A stretch of 64,000 nt of DNA from JAEUQQ01 sp963697285 (lineage in GTDB: Bacteria > Acidobacteriota > Vicinamibacteria > Vicinamibacterales > JAFNAJ01): assembly GCA_963697285.1 (NCBI GenBank), contig CAVONI010000001.1, positions 62,001 through 126,000 on the forward strand. The letters run 5' to 3'. Positions 34,400 through 44,140 of this stretch are shown here, in pieces. Below the pieces are notes generated by a model that saw nothing but the letters and a program-made list of their open reading frames with translations, was not told where the DNA came from and searched no databases. The position numbers were made by a program, and so were the translations under genes. Each line of letters begins with the position of its first letter. Positions within the stretch are counted from its first letter, which is position 1.

Positions 34400-34990
34400 T
34401 CACCCCTGTGTCTTCGTCTCCGCCAGGCGCGAAACGATCTGGCGAGCGATCTCCTCCATCCGAGGTGCCTGGGACTCCTCCCACTCCTGTCTCCGCTCGT
34501 GCTCCTGCTCGTAGAACTGCTCCGACTCCCAATCCCGGTACTCGCCGTTCTCGTCTTTCGGATAGAAGTGCCGGTTGGAGCGTCGAAACACGCTCGGAAC
34601 GAAGCTCCGCAGGCCGCCATGCGGTTCGTCCTTACGAAAGTCGAGCCACTGATAGGCTCGGAGCGGCGTGGGGACGTCCGTGTCGTCGAGCAGAATCGGG
34701 ATGACCTCCTTGTTGGCACTGATGCCTGCTTCGTACTCCTGGCGCACCCACTCGGAGGCTGCGGAGTGCTCGCACCAGAAGACCAGTACCGTCCGGCAGT
34801 GCCTCAGGGCGTTCATGATCTCGTCCGCCCACTTCTGACCGGGCCGGATACTCATGAAGTCCTGAAAGACGCTGTCTTTCTTCATCGCGCGGACCAGGCG
34901 GACGATCGGGTCAATCCTGTCCTTGTCCTCGGAGCTGTACGAGATGAAGACGTCGGCCGCTCCAGGTATTGACGTCGTGGTGTCGCTCAT
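34400..34990 (-). CDS. Stand-alone TIR-domain protein
   Basis: 196 aa. The TIR domain occupies about residues 12-135: DVFISYSSEDKDRIDPIVRL (box 1), RTVLVFWCEHSAASEWVRQEYEAG with the Glu expected for NAD-consuming TIRs, and PILLDDTDVPTPLRAYQWLDF (box 3). The last about 60 residues are highly charged (EQFYEQEHERRQEWEES) and probably helical. Start ATG 34990 is supported by GGAGAGGTG just upstream; a longer frame would add unrelated residues. TIR proteins of this size act as NAD+ hydrolases or signal-generating enzymes in antiviral systems such as Thoeris, or as stand-alone effectors. No recognisable ThsA-like partner is adjacent, so a defence role is open. Confidence 0.85.
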   Translation of the reverse strand: MSDTTTSIPGAADVFISYSSEDKDRIDPIVRLVRAMKKDSVFQDFMSIRPGQKWADEIMNALRHCRTVLVFWCEHSAASEWVRQEYEAGISANKEVIPILLDDTDVPTPLRAYQWLDFRKDEPHGGLRSFVPSVFRRSNRHFYPKDENGEYRDWESEQFYEQEHERRQEWEESQAPRMEEIARQIVSRLAETKTQG

Positions 34991-35098
34991 GCATTCACCT
35001 CTCCAACTGCCTGGCACACGTGCCGTCGGTCCGGCCCGTTCCTGAATCCAACAGCCGTCAAGTCAGAGACTAGCACCCGTCCGTCGGCCCCGAGCTCG

Positions 35099-37420
35099 CT
35101 AGTAGCCGAACCTCACCGTCCCCGTCAGGGCCGGACTCCACCCGTCGCAGCGGTGCTCAAAGTCGGCGTGGAACCGGGTGACCTCCTGCCCGGCACCGTA
35201 GGCGACGTCGTGCACGACGAAGCGCCCGGCGACCGTGTTGCATCCCGTGGAGTCTCCAGACACGGCGAGGGCAGGGATGAACGGATTCGCGGATCCGAAT
35301 CGCGTCGCGTTCTCGTACACGCCGGCGCTCAGCGACTCTCCAGGTCGCCCGGAGAACTCGAGGAGCCAGTTCGAACCGGGGGCCACGAAGCTGACCTGCA
35401 CGCCGTGGTCGCTCCGGAGCACCGTGAAGGTGCCGTCGCGGTGGCCGAAGAAGCGAGGGTAGCCGCGCCCGAGCGGATCGCCGATGTTGCTGCTCATCGT
35501 GAGCACGTAGTCGGTCCGCTCGAAGAGCCGTGCCCCGACGACGTTGGTGCCGGCCGGCCAGTACGGCGTGAACGTCGGGGGGCGCGAGTCGGCCGAGTAC
35601 ATTGCGCGCTCGACCACGATATCGGCCGGCGCGATGCCCCACGGTGCCACGCTCTCGATCAGGGCGCCGAACTTCTTGCCGACAACGCCGGGGAAGTTCG
35701 CGCGGACGTCGAGCGTCAGCCGGCTTCTGGCCGGCAGGATGACCGTTTGCTGCGCGATGAACCAGTCGACGCCGAGCAGCGACACCTTGGCCGTGCCCGG
35801 GTAGGGCGAGGTATTGGCGAGGAGGATGAAGGAGTCTACCGACGGGTTGTTGCGGACTTCTCCCTCAGCCAATCCCCACACGTGCGCCGTCCGCACCGCG
35901 CCCGGCGAGTTGTGTCCTTCTCGCCAATCTGCCGGCGTCGGTCCCGGCCACCACATCGATCGCTCGGCGATGACGGGCAACCCGTTGCGGCCCGTGACCA
36001 CCATCGACACGGGGACCGCGGCCAGACGTTCGTCTTCCTTGTCGACCCAGATGGTGCGCCGGCTCTGCGCGGCCACGGGGTAGGCCTTGCTGACGATGCT
36101 GCCGTCTTCGAGCAGGTAATCGATGTCGACCGTCCCCGCAAACGTGTTCGGATTGGCGACCAGCAGGAACAGGTCGAACATGTCGCCCGTCGCCCCCTCT
36201 GCGAAGAACCAGCGGTCAGACGGTGCGGTCACGCCCAGGCTATCGTGCCCGGCCGACCAGAACTGGTCGCCAAAAGTCTTGTAGAGCGCGCGCTCGACGA
36301 TGATCGGCACGTGGTTCGTCGACTCGATCACGGCCGACATCTCGGCGTTGGCCAGTCCCTCGACGGTATTCACCCAGATGTTCTCGCGCGCATTCGCCCC
36401 CACGGTAAGGTCCTGCGTCAGGGGCGGTCGCCCATCCTGGAGGAGGTACGTCACGCGCACCTGCGAGGGCGTCGAGGTCGGATTCTGGAGCAGGTAGAAC
36501 AGCTCGAACCCGGAGTGGGTGGCGCCCTCGGCGAGATACCACGTGTTCGACGGTTGATCGGTCGCCATTTCACCGTGCGAGCCGTAGCCCGTCTGGTCCC
36601 AGGTCATCAGTCGTTCGGCGACCACCGGCACGTCCGATTCCACCACGGTCGCGAACTCGGTACCACTCGTGCCGAGGACGGTGCGTGCGTCAATCGTGGC
36701 GCGCCAGAACCGGCCGAGCGTCGCGGCATACAGGACGGGAGGACCGACACGAGGCAGGAACCGCACGAGAATGCGCGCATCGGCTGCCGACACGTTCGCC
36801 AGCGCGAGCCTCGTCGAGAAGAACGACACCGTTGCCCCTTCGGCCAGGTACTTGGTCACCATGCCTCTGGGGTGGGTCCCCTGGAGGTATTCGTCACGGT
36901 TCGTGACACCGTCGCCGTCCGGATCGCCGAACGCGCCGTTGTCGCCCGAACTGCTGGCAGGATCGAGCCCGAAGCGTCGCTCCCAGGCCCCGGGCAGGCT
37001 GTCGAGGTCGTCGTCAGACTGCAGGGCGATCCCAACCGTCACCGACGTTGTGACGACGCGGCCGAGGCGGTCGGTGACCGTGATCGGCAGCGTGCGCTGA
37101 CCGGTCTTCGCATTGGCAGGGATGAAGAAGCATCCGACGTAATACACCGTCTCGTTCGACGCGCAGATCCCATCGGTCAACAGGAGCGGCACGTTCGCCG
37201 GCCCGCCGATTGGCCGTGTATCGACGACCACGTTGTATGGCCCGGTGCCGCCTGAGACCATCACGCGCACGGTGAGGATGTCGAAGGGAGCAACACTCGC
37301 GGGGTCGTGCTGGACCCAGGGCTCTGGCAGCATCTGTGCCCGTGCACCCGTGCCCATGATGCAGAGTGCCGCGATCACCATGCACCCTCTCGCCACGACC
37401 GTGCGCCACGTCCCAATCAC
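35099..37420 (-). CDS. Large secreted AEGAT-repeat protein (DUF5719-like repeats) with calcium-binding loop, paralogue 1
   Basis: 773 aa, exported (signal peptide MVIAALCIMGTGARAQ near residue 15-30). About residues 130-180 carry thrombospondin-3-like calcium loops (DSDDDLDSLPGAWERRFGLDP... and DPDGDGVTNRDEYL). Then about five beta-rich repeats of about 110 residues start YLAEGAT..., WYLAEGATHSGFELFYLLQNP, WFFAEGATGDMFDLFLLVANP, WGLAEGEVRNN and a YWPAGT end unit; each ends with ERALY/ERSMW. The C-terminal unit (about 140 aa) is different. The start is a GTG at 37420 with GGAAGGA 7 nt upstream. A paralogue follows immediately upstream at 37476-39884. Probably a cell-surface or matrix beta-propeller-like protein; no catalytic site. 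Confidence 0.82.
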   Translation of the reverse strand: MIGTWRTVVARGCMVIAALCIMGTGARAQMLPEPWVQHDPASVAPFDILTVRVMVSGGTGPYNVVVDTRPIGGPANVPLLLTDGICASNETVYYVGCFFIPANAKTGQRTLPITVTDRLGRVVTTSVTVGIALQSDDDLDSLPGAWERRFGLDPASSSGDNGAFGDPDGDGVTNRDEYLQGTHPRGMVTKYLAEGATVSFFSTRLALANVSAADARILVRFLPRVGPPVLYAATLGRFWRATIDARTVLGTSGTEFATVVESDVPVVAERLMTWDQTGYGSHGEMATDQPSNTWYLAEGATHSGFELFYLLQNPTSTPSQVRVTYLLQDGRPPLTQDLTVGANARENIWVNTVEGLANAEMSAVIESTNHVPIIVERALYKTFGDQFWSAGHDSLGVTAPSDRWFFAEGATGDMFDLFLLVANPNTFAGTVDIDYLLEDGSIVSKAYPVAAQSRRTIWVDKEDERLAAVPVSMVVTGRNGLPVIAERSMWWPGPTPADWREGHNSPGAVRTAHVWGLAEGEVRNNPSVDSFILLANTSPYPGTAKVSLLGVDWFIAQQTVILPARSRLTLDVRANFPGVVGKKFGALIESVAPWGIAPADIVVERAMYSADSRPPTFTPYWPAGTNVVGARLFERTDYVLTMSSNIGDPLGRGYPRFFGHRDGTFTVLRSDHGVQVSFVAPGSNWLLEFSGRPGESLSAGVYENATRFGSANPFIPALAVSGDSTGCNTVAGRFVVHDVAYGAGQEVTRFHADFEHRCDGWSPALTGTVRFGY

Positions 37421-37475
37421 GTGTCTGTCCTTCCTTCGCGCCCCGACCGGCTCGGTCGGGGAGCAGCCTGCCGTG

Positions 37476-39884
37476 TTACATCCCGAATCGAATCGTCCCG
37501 CGCAGGACCGGCGCCGTCGGGCCGCAGCGTTGTTCGACGTCGGCGTGGAAGCGTGTGATGCCGCCGTCATCACCATAGACGACGTCGTGGATCACGAACC
37601 GTCCGACGCTGTGCTCGATGCAGCCTCGCCCCTCTCCCGCGACCCGCAAGCCATTGCGATCGGGCGTTCGCAGGACGGCGTCCCGCGCGTCTTCGTACGT
37701 GCCACGTGCCAGCCGGGCGCCGTTGGCCGCCGCGAATTGCAGCGTCCACCACAGGCCATCGCCGATGTAGTCGAACGTCTGCAGGTTGGCCGAGTCGTAG
37801 TGCTGGTTCGTGAACGTGGCGCGATCGAGGCTCAGCCAGCGCGCCAGGCCGTTCCCGACGTATTCGCGGACGTCGCTCACGATGACGAGCGGAAAGTCGT
37901 CGCCGCTGATCTCGACGCGCTCGGCGACGGCGCTCGTCCCGGCGGGCCAGTACGGAAGGAACGACGGCGTGCGGCCGTCGGCGCTGTACATGGCGCGCTC
38001 CACGACGATCTCGGCTGGCGTCATCCCGGGAGGTGCCACGCTCTCGACCAGCACGCCGAACGTGCGGGGCAGGGGCATCGAGAAGTCGGTGCGCACGTCG
38101 AGCGTGACGCGACTGCGCGGAGCGAGGACGATCGTACGTGCAAACCCGCCCGACAGCGTCACCTTCGCCGTGCCCGCGAAGGCCGACGTGTTGGCCACGA
38201 GGACGAACGTCTCGCGCGTTGGCGCGTCACCCACCTCTCCCTCGGCCAACGCCCAGTACGTCCCCGTGGCCGTCGTTCCGGGCGTGTTGTGGCCTTCCCG
38301 CCAGTCGGCGGGCGTCGGGCCGGGCCACCACATCGATCGCTCGGCGATGATCGGCAAGCCGTTGCGCGCCTCGACCACCATCGACACAGCCGCGGCGCGC
38401 AGGCGTTCGTCTTCGCGGTCGACCCACACCGTCCGTCGGCTCTGCGCGGGTAACGCGTAGGCCTTCGTCACCGTGGTGCCATCGTCGAACAGGTAGTCGA
38501 TGTCGACGGTTCCGTCTTGCGTCGTCGGATTCGCGAGCAACACGAACAGGTCGAACATGTCCCCCGTCGCGCCCTCCGCAAAGAACCAGCGAGGCGAAGG
38601 CGACGTCACCCCGAGGCTGGCATGCCCGGCTTCCCAGAAGTGGTGGCCGATTGTCTTGTACAGCGCGCGCTCCACGATGATGGGCACGTGATTCGTCACC
38701 TGGATGACCGCCGATATCTCGGAATCGGCCAGGCCCGCCACGTGGTTCACCCAGATGTTCTCGCGCGAGGCTGGCGCCACGGTCATGTGTTCGACGATGG
38801 GCGGTCGCCCATCCTGCAGCAGGTACGTGATCGAGATCTCGGCGGATGTCGTGCCTGGGTTCTGAAGCAGGTAGAAGAGCTCGAAGCCCGAGTGCGTGGC
38901 GCCTTCGGCGAGATACCACACCTGCGATGTCATGGGCGTGGCCATTTCAGCGTGGCTCCCGTAGCCCGTGTCGTCCCACGACATGGTGCGTTCCACGACC
39001 ACGCGCACGTTCGACTCGACGACCATCGAGAACTCGGCTGCGGCGAGCCCGGGAACCACCAGCGCAGGATCGACCGTCAGCCGCTCGAACCCGCCCAGAT
39101 TGAGGGCCTGGATGATTGGCGGTCCTCTCCTGGGCAGATAGCGGATCTGGCCGCGCGCGTTCTGTGGCGTGGTGTTGAACAAGGCAAGCCGGGTGTGAAA
39201 GCCGCCGACGCTTGCACCTTCAGCCAGGTACCGCACGTGCGCGGCACGCGGGTGGCTGCCGGCTCGGAACTCGTCGATGTTGGTGATGCCGTCACCGTCG
39301 GGATCCCCGTCTGGTGCCGAGGCCGACCCTGAGAGTTGATCGAGATCGGTGAATGCCTCCCACCCATCGGGCATGCCGTCACCGTCGGCGTCGGCGTCAC
39401 CGCCCGCGGCGAGCACGGCGTTCACGACCACCGTCCTTCCGGCACTGTCGGTCGCGGACACCGGAAGGGTGACTGTGCGGAGCACCGTAGCCGCGGGCAC
39501 GACCATGCAGAAGTCCAAGTCGCGCCATCGTTCGACGTCACACGGCATCCCGGCCGGGGGCACCTCGACGGCCGCAGGCCCGCCGAGTGCCCGAGTATCG
39601 ACGGTGACACGAACCGGAAACACGCCGAAGTGCACGTCGATGTCGAGCCGCACCATGTCGTGCGCTGCCACGAACGGCGTCAGGACCTGCACGTCGAGCG
39701 TGAGCGGCGCCTGGGCGGCCGCAGGACTCTCGCTCGCCACGCTCATGGCGAGCGCCAGTGCCGTACACGATGTCCACCGACAGGCGTGCGCGCCAACGGT
39801 GGCGCCGCACGAGAACGGGCGCAACGATCTGGTGAGGAAGGTGCTGACGAGAGCGCGAACGATGCGAAGCACGAGGGGGGGCAC
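37476..39884 (-). CDS. Large secreted AEGAT-repeat protein (DUF5719-like repeats) with calcium-binding loop, paralogue 2
   Basis: 802 aa, same plan as 35099-37420: signal peptide (about residues 35-57, ending SPAAAQA), one Ig-like domain, a calcium-loop pair (DADADGDGMPDGW, DGDPDGDGITNIDEF), then the repeats WYLAEGATHSGFELFYLLQNP, WFFAEGATGDMFDLFVLLANP, YWALAEGEVGD and a final 140-aa domain. The repeats align one for one with paralogue 1. The start is a GTG at 39884; alternative starts would shorten the N-terminus. The genes are 55 bp apart and in one orientation, so they are a tandem duplication and probably one operon. Function unknown; surface exposure is inferred. Confidence 0.82.
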   Translation of the reverse strand: MPPLVLRIVRALVSTFLTRSLRPFSCGATVGAHACRWTSCTALALAMSVASESPAAAQAPLTLDVQVLTPFVAAHDMVRLDIDVHFGVFPVRVTVDTRALGGPAAVEVPPAGMPCDVERWRDLDFCMVVPAATVLRTVTLPVSATDSAGRTVVVNAVLAAGGDADADGDGMPDGWEAFTDLDQLSGSASAPDGDPDGDGITNIDEFRAGSHPRAAHVRYLAEGASVGGFHTRLALFNTTPQNARGQIRYLPRRGPPIIQALNLGGFERLTVDPALVVPGLAAAEFSMVVESNVRVVVERTMSWDDTGYGSHAEMATPMTSQVWYLAEGATHSGFELFYLLQNPGTTSAEISITYLLQDGRPPIVEHMTVAPASRENIWVNHVAGLADSEISAVIQVTNHVPIIVERALYKTIGHHFWEAGHASLGVTSPSPRWFFAEGATGDMFDLFVLLANPTTQDGTVDIDYLFDDGTTVTKAYALPAQSRRTVWVDREDERLRAAAVSMVVEARNGLPIIAERSMWWPGPTPADWREGHNTPGTTATGTYWALAEGEVGDAPTRETFVLVANTSAFAGTAKVTLSGGFARTIVLAPRSRVTLDVRTDFSMPLPRTFGVLVESVAPPGMTPAEIVVERAMYSADGRTPSFLPYWPAGTSAVAERVEISGDDFPLVIVSDVREYVGNGLARWLSLDRATFTNQHYDSANLQTFDYIGDGLWWTLQFAAANGARLARGTYEDARDAVLRTPDRNGLRVAGEGRGCIEHSVGRFVIHDVVYGDDGGITRFHADVEQRCGPTAPVLRGTIRFGM

Positions 39885-40122
39885 GCCTTGCGCGATGCGA
39901 CCAGCGGCGCTGATGACGACACGCGCGCAGCGCGGATTCTCCGCTGACCAGCGTCGCCGGTCAAGCGACCGACTTTGATCGATCGTGAATGAGCGCAGGC
40001 GTTCGCCTTCACGGACGCGCAGTTCCGGCCCCGGGGACTGTCTGTTGGAGGTCCAGGTCTGCCACGGCTGTCCGTCAGCGGTGTGGACCGTCGCTGGCTC
40101 GACATCCCCCGGTCAGGCTGTC

Positions 40123-40149
40123 TTGACAGAGACACTGATGCAACATAAG
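40123..40149 (+). promoter_or_regulatory. Sigma-70-type promoter candidate for the polysaccharide deacetylase gene
   Basis: A perfect TTGACA at 40123-40128 is followed after 15 bp by CATAAG (40144-40149), four of six matches to TATAAT. Spacing is slightly short. The region 39885-40170 otherwise contains no gene. Confidence 0.4.
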
Positions 40150-40170
40150 TAGAGGGGTCGCTGACCGCTG

Positions 40171-40941
40171 ATGCTTGCCGCCGTCGTCGCCATCCTGATG
40201 GTCGTCGGGGTGCTGGCACACACCGCACCGGCGCCCTTCCTGCTCGAGGCCGTGCGGCCGGGGCGATCGCTGTGGCACGTCCCACAGGCTCCCGGGCAGC
40301 CGCCAACGGTGTACCTCACCTTCGACGATGGCCCGAGTGCGGAGTGGACGCCCCCATTGCTCGACGTGCTGCGTGAGTTCGATGTGCACGCGACGTTCTT
40401 CCTGATCGACGAGCACATCACGATCGAGACGGAGGGGATCGTGAGGCGCATGGCAGACGAGGGGCACGCGATCGCCCTCCACACGGGATCGCGTGGCCTC
40501 ACGATGATGGCGCCCGAGCAGCTCGCCGCCACGCTGCGGCAGGCCGCGTCGCGTATCGCACGTATCGCTGGACGGGAGCCGTGTCGCATGTTCCGCCCGC
40601 ACGCAGGCTGGCGCAGCGCGAGCATGTATGAAGGCCTGCAGCGGGCCGAGCATACCCTCGTGGGTTGGAGCTGGGGCATGTGGGACTGGTCGTGGTGGAC
40701 ACGGCCCGACGGACCGCGCGTCGCGGCGCGCCTCGCGCGCAAGGCATCACCCGGCGACATCATCGTCATGCACGATGGTCATCACGCGAACCCGCGTGCC
40801 GACCGGCGGCATGCAGCCGAGGCCGTTCAGCTCCTCGTTCCGTTGCTTCGGCAACGGGGGTTCACGACTGCGGCGCTGTGCGTCGGCGCACCACCGCAGT
40901 CGACGGAGGCGCCGCGAGCGAACGTTCAGGCCGTCCGGTGA
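40171..40941 (+). CDS. Polysaccharide deacetylase (CE4 / NodB homology domain)
   Basis: 256 aa. N-terminal hydrophobic segment (about residues 1-22) anchors or exports it. NodB motifs in order: YLTFDDGPSAEW (motif 1, catalytic base Asp and metal Asp), HAIALHTGSRGL (motif 2, metal His; the second His of the classical HxxxH is replaced by Ser), MFRPHAGWRS (motif 3, Arg), WDWSWW (motif 4) and IIVMHDGHH (motif 5, catalytic His). It should remove N- or O-acetyl groups from chitin-, peptidoglycan- or exopolysaccharide-type substrates, consistent with the glycan region nearby. Start ATG 40171. Confidence 0.9.
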   Translation: MLAAVVAILMVVGVLAHTAPAPFLLEAVRPGRSLWHVPQAPGQPPTVYLTFDDGPSAEWTPPLLDVLREFDVHATFFLIDEHITIETEGIVRRMADEGHAIALHTGSRGLTMMAPEQLAATLRQAASRIARIAGREPCRMFRPHAGWRSASMYEGLQRAEHTLVGWSWGMWDWSWWTRPDGPRVAARLARKASPGDIIVMHDGHHANPRADRRHAAEAVQLLVPLLRQRGFTTAALCVGAPPQSTEAPRANVQAVR

Positions 40942-41231
40942 CGGCCGACCTGGCGCGGGAATCACGCAAGGTCGAATCGCTGGAACGTCAACGCCCGACA
41001 AATCACCGGGAACTGACGAGCCACTTCGGGTGATCGCTGGACGGTGACTGCCTAAGCCGTTCACACTGGCGGCTCGACACTCGTCCAGGGGCTGACGGCC
41101 GCACGTGGGTCTGGCACACCCGGCAGCGGACATCCCTGGCATCAGCGACCATGGCGATGCGCCGCTTCGGTGTTCATGCGCGTGCCGGGCGCGAGCGCGG
41201 CGGCGCCAACGAAGACGATCCTGGGACGAGC

Positions 41232-43388
41232 ATGAAGAGACGTGTGGTGGTGCTGGTTGGCGTATGGCTCGCAGCCTGGTCGGCATCGGCCGTGTCTGCA
41301 CAGGACCTGGCGTCCGTCGTTCGCGTCGAGGTTCGCAGCGAGGGGCAGCCCGTGCCTGGAGCAACGGTCGTCGCGGGGACCGTCGGCGTCGCGACCGACG
41401 CAACGGGCACGGTGACGCTGAACGTGCCCGCGGGGGCGGTGCGCGTCACCGTGTCGAAGGACGGCTTTCTCGACGCCACCGCGGAGCTCACCATCGAGGC
41501 CGGTCGCGATGCGACGCTCGAAGTCGAGTTGGTGCGTGAACCCACCCATGAGGAGGAGGTCGTGGTGGTGGCGTCCACCCGCACCGGCCGGCGACTCGAA
41601 GATCAGCCGACGCGCGTGGAGGTGTTGGGGCGCGAGGAGATCGAAGAGAAGATGCTCATGACACCCGGCGACATCGTGATGATGCTCAATGAAATGGGCG
41701 GCCTGCGCGTGCAGGCGACGTCGCCGTCGATCGGCGCGGCGAGCGTGCGGGTGCAGGGGATGAAGGGGCGATACACGCGGTTCCTGAGCGACGGGCTGCC
41801 ACTGTTCGGCCAGCAGGTGGGAGGCCTCGGCCTGCTCCAGATCCCACCCATGGACCTCGGCCAGGTCGAGGTCATCAAGGGAGTGGCGTCGGCTTTCTAT
41901 GGCGCCGGGGCAATGGGCGGCGTCGTCAACCTGCTCTCGCGTCGTCCCGGCGCCGAGCCCACGTATGACGCGTTGTTCAATGCCTCGACGCTGGGCGCGA
42001 CCGATGCCGTCATGTTCCTGTCATCGGGTGCCCGCGAGGGCTGGAGCGCGTCCCTCCTGGCCGGTGGGCACGGACAGATCCAGAACGATCGCGACGACGA
42101 TGGCTGGGCCGACGTGGCCGGCTATCGTCGCGCCATCGTGCGACCACGAGCGTTCTGGGACGGCGGCAACGGGCGATCGGCGTTCTTCACGGCCGGCCTG
42201 ACGTGGGAAAACCGCGACGGCGGCACGATGGAGGGTGCGGTGCTGGCGGCGACCGGCGCGGCGTATCGCGAAGCGCTCGACACCCGCCGGTACGACGTCG
42301 GTGGGACCGCGCAGACCCTGGTGGCCAATCGCTACGTGCTCATCGCCCGCGGTTCCGCCGCGTGGCAGCGCAACGCGCACACGTTTGGCGGCATCGCCGA
42401 GCGCGACCACCACAGCAACATCTTCAGCGAGGTGGCCCTGCGCGGCACGGCCGGGTCTTCCACGTGGGTTGCTGGCGTCGCGTACGAGCGCGACGCGTTC
42501 ACGCCGCTCGACGTGCCCCGGTTCGCCTACACCTACGACGTTCCAGGCGTCTTCGCGCAGGCCGACTTCCAGGTGGCGTCATGGCTGGCGGTGTCGGCTG
42601 GAGGGCGTGTGGACGTGCACAGCGAGTACGGGACGTTCTTCAGTCCCCGGGTCTCTGCGCTGATCAGCCAGGGCGTTTGGACGAGCCGTGCCTCGGTCGG
42701 TCGCGGGTTCTTCCCGGCTACGCCACTGACCGAGGAGACCGAGGCCGCGGGACTCACCCGTCTCACGGTCCTCGGGCCGCTCGAGGCCGAGCGCGGCACG
42801 AGTGCGTCGTTCGACCTGACGCGAGCGTTTGGCGCGAACGCGATCACCGCGACGGTCTTCGGCTCGCGCATCGCCGACCCGCTGCAGGTGGAGCGCGAGA
42901 CGTCGTACACGCTCTTCAACCAGGCGACAGCCGCGACCAACGTCGGACTGGAACTGCTCGCGACGTGGCGGCGGGGCCCGTATGTCGCGACGGCGAACTA
43001 CACCTACGTGCGGTCGCGAGAGGGGAACGGCGCGACGCACCAGGACGCTGAACTCACCCCACGCCACAGCGCGGGAGTGGTCGGCATGTGGGAAGCCGAA
43101 GACGTCGGGCGCGTGGGACTCGAGGTGTACTACACCGGGCGGCAACGGCTCGAAGTGAATCCGTATCGCGACGAATCGCTCCGCTACGTCATCATCGGCC
43201 TGCTGGCCGAGCGGAGGATCGGCCGCGCGCGCCTGTTCATCAACGCCGAGAACCTGACGAACGTCAGGCAGACGCGATGGGATTCGCTCCTCCGACCGTC
43301 ACAAGGACCCGACGGCCGCTGGACCGTCGATGCCTGGGCGCCGCTGGACGGGCGCGTGCTCAATGGGGGAGTGCGACTCGACTTCTGA
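41232..43388 (+). CDS. TonB-dependent outer-membrane receptor with N-terminal carboxypeptidase-regulatory-like domain
   Basis: 718 aa. Signal peptide (residues 1-23, ending SAVSAQ), a CarboxypepD_reg-like domain (about 25-100: GQPVPGATVVAGTVGVATDATG) and a TonB-box-like stretch EEEVVVVAS. The plug domain follows (about 115-230: LEDQPTRVEVLGREEIEE, IGAASVRVQGMKGRYTRFLSDGLPL, VEVIKGVASAFYGAGAMGGVVNLLS), then a 22-stranded-type barrel ending with the aromatic residue F in LNGGVRLDF. ATG 41232 was chosen because it begins the signal peptide. It takes up a large nutrient with TonB energy; the specificity (siderophore, cobalamin or sugar) cannot be read. No riboswitch was found in the 290 bp upstream, which I could not assign to any gene. 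Confidence 0.93.
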   Translation: MKRRVVVLVGVWLAAWSASAVSAQDLASVVRVEVRSEGQPVPGATVVAGTVGVATDATGTVTLNVPAGAVRVTVSKDGFLDATAELTIEAGRDATLEVELVREPTHEEEVVVVASTRTGRRLEDQPTRVEVLGREEIEEKMLMTPGDIVMMLNEMGGLRVQATSPSIGAASVRVQGMKGRYTRFLSDGLPLFGQQVGGLGLLQIPPMDLGQVEVIKGVASAFYGAGAMGGVVNLLSRRPGAEPTYDALFNASTLGATDAVMFLSSGAREGWSASLLAGGHGQIQNDRDDDGWADVAGYRRAIVRPRAFWDGGNGRSAFFTAGLTWENRDGGTMEGAVLAATGAAYREALDTRRYDVGGTAQTLVANRYVLIARGSAAWQRNAHTFGGIAERDHHSNIFSEVALRGTAGSSTWVAGVAYERDAFTPLDVPRFAYTYDVPGVFAQADFQVASWLAVSAGGRVDVHSEYGTFFSPRVSALISQGVWTSRASVGRGFFPATPLTEETEAAGLTRLTVLGPLEAERGTSASFDLTRAFGANAITATVFGSRIADPLQVERETSYTLFNQATAATNVGLELLATWRRGPYVATANYTYVRSREGNGATHQDAELTPRHSAGVVGMWEAEDVGRVGLEVYYTGRQRLEVNPYRDESLRYVIIGLLAERRIGRARLFINAENLTNVRQTRWDSLLRPSQGPDGRWTVDAWAPLDGRVLNGGVRLDF

Positions 43389-43486
43389 GGGTTACGCACC
43401 TCGAACGGCTTGCCGTTCGGCCAGTTCGACGCATTCTTCGAAGGCGTCCGGTCCCTGCACGACGCACGACATGGTCGACGACCTCG

Positions 43487-44140
43487 TCACGCCGGTCGCG
43501 CGTCGGTGGCGACGAGCGCCTGCAGGATCGCGTCGGCCAGCCACTTCTCGTAGGCGGCTGGCGTCCAGCCTCCTTCCGTCACGAGCATCCGGTAGACATC
43601 GCGGGACGTGTACATCCAGAGCACCCGCCGCGCGACGTCGATGGTCAGGCCGGGCCTGGCCTTCCTGGCGCCAAACAGGCGAGTCACTCGCTCTTCCTGG
43701 CGGGCGTAGCGCAGGCGTTCGAACTCCTGCTCGACGGCGCGTAGTGTCGCTGAGCCGGCCGCAATGTCACGCAGGCGGCCCAGTGCCCGGCTCTCTCCCT
43801 CGTAGATGGCTCGCGCGACCGACGCCGTCAGGGCGAGCGACCGGACGGGATCCGTCTCCCCCTCCAACCTGGCCGTCGCTGCCGCATAGCGCGGCCCGAA
43901 GAGCGCGCCTTCCATGAGCGCCCGCAGGATGCCGTCACGCGACGCGAAGGTCGAGTAGATCGTCGAGGGCGAGACCCCCGCGACCTCCGCGATGGTCGAG
44001 ATGGTCACGGTCTCGATCGGACGCGTGGAATAGAGGCGCTTGGCGGCAGCGAGGATGCGTTCGCGCGTCTTCCTGGCGGCGGCGGCGCGGCCAGCCGAGT
44101 CGTAGGCGCGTTTGTGGCGGGTCGTGGTTCGCGTTGACAT
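43487..44140 (-). CDS. TetR-family transcriptional regulator
   Basis: 217 aa. N-terminal HTH at about residues 25-70 (TRERILAAAKRLYSTRPIETVT and ISTIAEVAGVSPSTIYSTFASRDGIL, the recognition helix being VSPSTIYSTF). The C-terminal about 140 residues are the variable ligand-binding, dimer-forming domain. It is divergent from a DUF998-type membrane protein, and the 75-bp gap contains a TTGACA promoter and the palindrome TTCACT-AC-AGTGAA overlapping its -10 element. That is the classical arrangement of an autoregulating repressor with a neighbouring membrane target. Ligand unknown. Confidence 0.92.
   Translation of the reverse strand: MSTRTTTRHKRAYDSAGRAAAARKTRERILAAAKRLYSTRPIETVTISTIAEVAGVSPSTIYSTFASRDGILRALMEGALFGPRYAAATARLEGETDPVRSLALTASVARAIYEGESRALGRLRDIAAGSATLRAVEQEFERLRYARQEERVTRLFGARKARPGLTIDVARRVLWMYTSRDVYRMLVTEGGWTPAAYEKWLADAILQALVATDARPA

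Noticed and set aside
34400..34990. Calling the TIR gene thsB (Thoeris)
   Set aside because: No recognisable ThsA-like SLOG/NADase gene is adjacent.
40942..41231. Cobalamin riboswitch upstream of the TonB receptor
   Set aside because: No B12-box-like sequence or plausible aptamer was found in this 290-bp gap.
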